From Euryarchaeota archaeon UBA175 (GTDB lineage Archaea; Thermoplasmatota; Poseidoniia; Poseidoniales; Thalassarchaeaceae), in the NCBI GenBank assembly GCA_002497895.1, contig DAFD01000109.1, positions 2,140-19,176 on the forward strand: DNA of 17,037 nt, given 5' to 3'. Below the pieces are notes generated by a model, which was given only the letters and a program-made list of their open reading frames with translations, was not told the origin of the DNA and did not search any database. A program made the translations under genes and the position numbers. Within the stretch, counting starts at the first letter, position 1. Every line of letters begins with the position of its first letter. Shown piece by piece: positions 13,834 to 17,037 of this stretch.

Positions 13834-14997
13834 ATGAGTGAGCCCGCGACCGCCGATGCAACCGGAACACAATCGACAAACCTGAGTGTATTAGGAGCAT
13901 TTTCACCTAAGAAAACCAAGCTGAATCTCCTACTTCTTGCCGTGCCTATTACCTGGTATTACGCATACATCTCACATGACTCAACAGCCGCCTTCTTCGC
14001 TTCGATGGTAGCAATCATGCCGCTCGCATTCCTGATGGGTCGTGCAACTGAAGAAATCGCCCTACGTACCTCCGAATCACTAGGGGGGCTGCTAAACGCT
14101 ACCTTCGGAAATGCTGCAGAGATGATAATTGCTGGGCTCGCTATCTATGCTGCATACACCGCCGGAGTGGGTAGTGATACCGCGAACACCATGATCCACC
14201 TCGTACAAGCGAGCCTGATTGGAAGCATCCTCGGAAATCTCCTACTCGTCATGGGGCTCGCCTTTGTCTGGGGTGGAATCCATTTCGAAGAGCAAGAATT
14301 CTCCTCTGCGCAAGTCAGTACCAATAGCAGTCTGTTACTTCTAGCGGTGGTCGTGCTCATCGTACCAACCGCTTTCCACTCATCTGTTGGTGGAGATTAT
14401 GATGGGGGAGGTGTAGAGAATCTAAGCCACATTGCAGCAATAATTTTGTTGGGATTGTACGGCCTTTTCCTCTACTTCCAATTCCGTTCACACGCGCATC
14501 TATTCGCCACCGAGGGACAACATCACGAGTCTCCCGAAATGACCCAACGCGATGCCATAATCCTACTTGTTCTCGCCACAGTACTAGTCTCTTGGATGGC
14601 TGAGATTTTGGTGCATTCAGTCGAATCCGCCGCCGCCGATGTGGGGCTTCCTCATCTCTTCATCGGCGTGATTTTGTTGCCACTATTTGGTAATGCAGCT
14701 GAGCATTTTACCGCTGTCACAGTTGCTGGAAAAAACAAGATGGATCTATCTTTTGCCATCGCCGTCGGCTCCTCGACACAGATCGCTGTCTTTGTCGCGC
14801 CACTGATGGTTCTCATCTCTTGGTTATTGGGTGTGCAGTTGACTTTCGAGTTTGGTATGCTCGAGACAGTCGCAGTGTTCTGCGCTGTTATGATTGCGAA
14901 TTTGATTGCTGCTGATGGGAAATCGAATTGGTTGGAAGGGGCGATGCTACTGGGCGCTTATGTGATTCTTGGGGCTGCTTTCCTCTTCCATCCGTAA
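13834..14997 (+). CDS. CAX-type Ca2+/H+ antiporter
   Basis: Cation exchanger of the CaCA superfamily (CAX group) that moves Ca2+ out of the cytoplasm in exchange for protons. 387 residues, about 11 membrane helices in two inverted halves. The two alpha-repeats are clear: GLLNATFGNAAEMIIAG (85-101, E96) and LLPLFGNAAEHFTAVTVAGK (281-300, E290), followed by MDLSFAIAVGSSTQIAVFVAP. A hydrophilic loop between the halves is acidic and His-rich (GQHHESPEM). Start ATG 13834 or 13828; neither has a ribosome binding site. It is divergent from the kinase gene with under 60 bases between them. Confidence 0.93.
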   Translation: MSEPATADATGTQSTNLSVLGAFSPKKTKLNLLLLAVPITWYYAYISHDSTAAFFASMVAIMPLAFLMGRATEEIALRTSESLGGLLNATFGNAAEMIIAGLAIYAAYTAGVGSDTANTMIHLVQASLIGSILGNLLLVMGLAFVWGGIHFEEQEFSSAQVSTNSSLLLLAVVVLIVPTAFHSSVGGDYDGGGVENLSHIAAIILLGLYGLFLYFQFRSHAHLFATEGQHHESPEMTQRDAIILLVLATVLVSWMAEILVHSVESAAADVGLPHLFIGVILLPLFGNAAEHFTAVTVAGKNKMDLSFAIAVGSSTQIAVFVAPLMVLISWLLGVQLTFEFGMLETVAVFCAVMIANLIAADGKSNWLEGAMLLGAYVILGAAFLFHP

Positions 14998-15041
14998 TCG
15001 GAAGGGTAGGCTATTGAGCCGCCTGTACCGGGGGACTCACA

Positions 15042-15926
15042 ATGAGTTGCCTCGGTGCCCTTCCCACTAGCTTTGAACCAACATATACCTGTGCGACTGA
15101 GATACTTGCCACTGCTCCGGTTTCGGCACTGATCATATTCGTAATCGGCATTCCGCTTATCAGTATCGCCAAGCGCTATCTGCGCAGATTATTTGACAAA
15201 ACCGAGTTCGACGAAGCCCTTGAAAATTTTATTTTTCGAATCGCCGTTCTGTTGATGTGGGCTTTAGTAATCCTCACCGCTGCAAATGAATTGGGCATCA
15301 ATGTGACCGGCATCGTCGCCGCATTGGGAATTCTTGGACTGGCTGTCGCCTTCGCCGCTCAGGACACCATGGAGAATATCATTGCGGGTATATTCGTCAT
15401 CGTCGACAGACCGTTCCGAGAAGGTGAGCGCATACTTTTGCCAAAGAAGCTCGGTGGCATTTACAGTAGTTGGGGTGATGTTATCGAAATTGGCCTGCGT
15501 ACCACGGTCGTGCGCTCTACTGATGGGGTGATGCTAACTATTCCCAACAAATTGCTGACCAATGATACAGTAGCAAATTTCAGCCACAGTGCCGACATGG
15601 AATTACGCGTTCGGATTAGGCTGGGACTGATTCCTACCTGGTCTAATGTATCGAAAGCTGAAGAAATCATCATAGATATTGCGGAAAATCATCCTGATAT
15701 CAGCAAGACGCCGAAACCGCCAGAGGTTGTAATGCGCGATTTCGGGGACCAAGAAGTTATCATGGAAATCCGATATTATGTCAATAATGCTCGAAAGATG
15801 CGTCCGTCAAAGTCCTTCTTTGTCGGTGAAATTCTTCGACGATTTGATGAGAGTGGGGTGTCGTTGGCTTTCCCAGTCAGAATCAATATGAACAGTGACG
15901 TCGACCTCGGAGATCTTGGATTTTAG
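15042..15926 (+). CDS. mscS: MscS-family mechanosensitive channel
   Basis: Channel that opens under membrane tension to release solutes on hypo-osmotic shock. 294 residues, close to E. coli MscS in length. Three membrane helices (about 26-44, 65-83, 88-118); the pore helix region AALGILGLAVAFAAQDTMENIIAG shows the Gly/Ala packing pattern, followed by FVIVDRPFREGERI and the beta-domain motif GDVIEIGLRTTVVRSTDG ... TIPNKLLTND. A C-terminal alpha/beta domain follows (EVIMEIRYYV). It starts at ATG 15042, 44 bases after the antiporter stop and on the same strand, so the two may share a transcript concerned with ion balance. Confidence 0.94.
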   Translation: MSCLGALPTSFEPTYTCATEILATAPVSALIIFVIGIPLISIAKRYLRRLFDKTEFDEALENFIFRIAVLLMWALVILTAANELGINVTGIVAALGILGLAVAFAAQDTMENIIAGIFVIVDRPFREGERILLPKKLGGIYSSWGDVIEIGLRTTVVRSTDGVMLTIPNKLLTNDTVANFSHSADMELRVRIRLGLIPTWSNVSKAEEIIIDIAENHPDISKTPKPPEVVMRDFGDQEVIMEIRYYVNNARKMRPSKSFFVGEILRRFDESGVSLAFPVRINMNSDVDLGDLGF

Positions 15927-15944
15927 GCAGTGCGATTCCATTGA

Positions 15945-15958
15945 GGCCTTGCTCGGCC
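15945..15958. terminator. Possible hairpin between convergent mscS and the regulator gene
   Basis: GGCC-TTGCTC-GGCC lies 18 bases after the mscS stop; an overlapping pairing of CGGC with GCCG further along is also possible. The 94-base gap (15927-16020) between the convergent genes shows nothing else that I can name. Confidence 0.2.
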
Positions 15959-16020
15959 GATTATTCAGCCGGCTGGGTAATCTCGCGCTTCAGACGGTAG
16001 CCATCCGATTGAGATATCTT

Positions 16021-17037
16021 TCACAGATACTCTTTTGATTCTCTGAAAATCAGGTTATAGCGGCAGAACTCATCTGGGTCTCCCTCAACTTCTTCCCGTC
16101 GAATCAACACATTACCTTCAGTAAGGTATCGAGCAGTTAGGGCACCTTCGATGATACCATCGTCGAGAGCCCATAGAGGAAGTATGTCCTCCTCATCCGT
16201 GAGACTTGAGAGGTTGACCTTGATATGGAATTCGGGATCGATATCATAACTCAGTTTACCAAGTCCAGCGTACTCCCACCAATCCATCATTTCGTTTAGG
16301 AATTCGATGTGGCCCTGTATATTTCTCATACTGAAGGATAGTTCCTGCCCGATACGATTCCCCACTTGTCTCAGCAGTGAGGAAATGTCAATTCCGAATG
16401 AGCTTAGGCTACCAAGACCTCCTTTTTCGAGTTCTTTCCTGGCTTCACTGATTTCTGCTCCTGCAGCCATGAAGGCTTTGGGGTTGAATGGGGTATCCGT
16501 ATCAGGGAGTTCGTCGGTGATTTGAAGCACACTCCTTATTCTATCTAGGAATGATCCACTGTCCAAAGTCAACTTCAGAGGATCGACTATCTTCTCCTCA
16601 GTGAATCTTTTTGAGGCTGCTTCGAACGGTATAGCCTCTTCCCATATCCATTCTATGAGGTCGCTTTGTGAATCTGCGAAGTTAGAGGACTGGACAACTA
16701 AGGCCACATCGTTCTTACCTCTACCAACTGGATTTTCTTCAGTTTTCAGATATTGAATAACCTCTGATGAATCCATCACTGCACCCTGAGCATCGAGATC
16801 AACCGAATGTCGAATCTCAATCGAACTGTCAAGTTCGTTGTAGAATCTTATTGTCCTCTTGTCTAATTGGCCTAGAACTCTAACAACGACGCCTTTCTTT
16901 GCTGCTGAATTTACCTCACTAAGTGCAGAACTTCTGCACAGGTGAAGAATACCAAACTTCCCTAGGACTAGAACGAGACTCTCTTCAGCCTCATCAGCCA
17001 TCTTCTCAATTCTCTTGAGAATGTGGACTCTTTCCTT
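16021..17037 (-). CDS. TrmB-like regulator/sensor domain protein, 5' end outside the window
   Basis: The frame is open to the window edge, so the ATG at 17001 is probably internal; 338 codons are visible. The visible N-terminal part (a charged helix ERVHILKRIEKMADEAEES, then LVLVLGKFGILHL, SEVNSAAKKGVVVRVLGQL, and IRHSVDLDAQGAVMDSSEVIQYL) resembles the phospholipase-D-like sensor domain found after the HTH in TrmB-family regulators, in which a stretch of the form 'A.xRGVxVRVL' recurs. The HTH itself would lie beyond the edge. The C-terminal half is soluble alpha/beta with no motif I recognise (a coiled-coil-like EISEARKELEKGG, and a beta-rich end). GC is lower than in the block before it. A non-DNA-binding sensor is equally possible. 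Confidence 0.5.
   Translation of the reverse strand, partial: KERVHILKRIEKMADEAEESLVLVLGKFGILHLCRSSALSEVNSAAKKGVVVRVLGQLDKRTIRFYNELDSSIEIRHSVDLDAQGAVMDSSEVIQYLKTEENPVGRGKNDVALVVQSSNFADSQSDLIEWIWEEAIPFEAASKRFTEEKIVDPLKLTLDSGSFLDRIRSVLQITDELPDTDTPFNPKAFMAAGAEISEARKELEKGGLGSLSSFGIDISSLLRQVGNRIGQELSFSMRNIQGHIEFLNEMMDWWEYAGLGKLSYDIDPEFHIKVNLSSLTDEEDILPLWALDDGIIEGALTARYLTEGNVLIRREEVEGDPDEFCRYNLIFRESKEYL

Overview
The window is archaeal. It carries an archaeal-type ribosomal stalk operon (uL11, uL1, uL10/P0, P1-type L12), the SecE/Sec61-gamma and Spt5/NusG pair, FtsZ, an AK6/Fap7-type adenylate kinase, a CDP-alcohol phosphatidyltransferase, an archaeal YchF-type GTPase and a radical SAM enzyme that looks like the archaeosine enzyme RaSEA. 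Internal genes often have strong GAGGTGA ribosome binding sites, and genes overlap by ATGA or TGATG. Acidic protein surfaces, roughly 50-55% GC in the core and aerobic-looking membrane proteins suggest a planktonic Thermoplasmatota relative such as Marine Group II (Poseidoniales). That placement is inference from gene content and style, not from a marker comparison.

Layout. 1-1613 (minus, cut by the window edge): an Atg22/UMF1-like MFS transporter with a large acidic loop. 1695-2828 (plus): RaSEA-like radical SAM enzyme. 2919-4851 (plus): a two-gene operon of a small two-helix membrane protein and a large polytopic protein that resembles heme-copper oxidase subunit I but lacks its metal-binding histidines. 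4922-6205 (plus): YchF-like GTPase. From 13777 down to 6211 every gene is on the minus strand, in the order adenylate kinase, CDP-alcohol transferase, ftsZ, secE, spt5, rpl11, rpl1, rpl10, rpl12, an unknown 158-residue protein and an unknown membrane-anchored acidic protein. 13834-15926 (plus): a CAX-type Ca2+/H+ antiporter and an MscS channel. 16021-17037 (minus, 5' end outside the window): a TrmB-like sensor/regulator fragment.

How the genes fit together. The minus-strand block joins ribosome assembly (AK6-like kinase), lipid head-group synthesis, cell division, protein export, transcription elongation and the ribosomal GTPase-associated centre. secE-spt5 and rpl11-rpl1-rpl10-rpl12 appear to be two transcription units sharing a 33-bp promoter element, so they are probably co-regulated.

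The most unusual points are: uL11 is reduced to its C-terminal RNA-binding domain, with no room upstream for the missing N-terminal domain; Spt5 carries an N-terminal Nudix-like domain of about 135 residues with a degenerate active site; the oxidase-like protein has lost the heme and copper ligands; and short hairpins sit at several gene ends. No gene-free stretch exceeds 300 bases. The longest gap is 7436-7609, which is GC-rich and full of self-complementary segments. No tRNA, rRNA, CRISPR array, insertion sequence or attachment site was seen.
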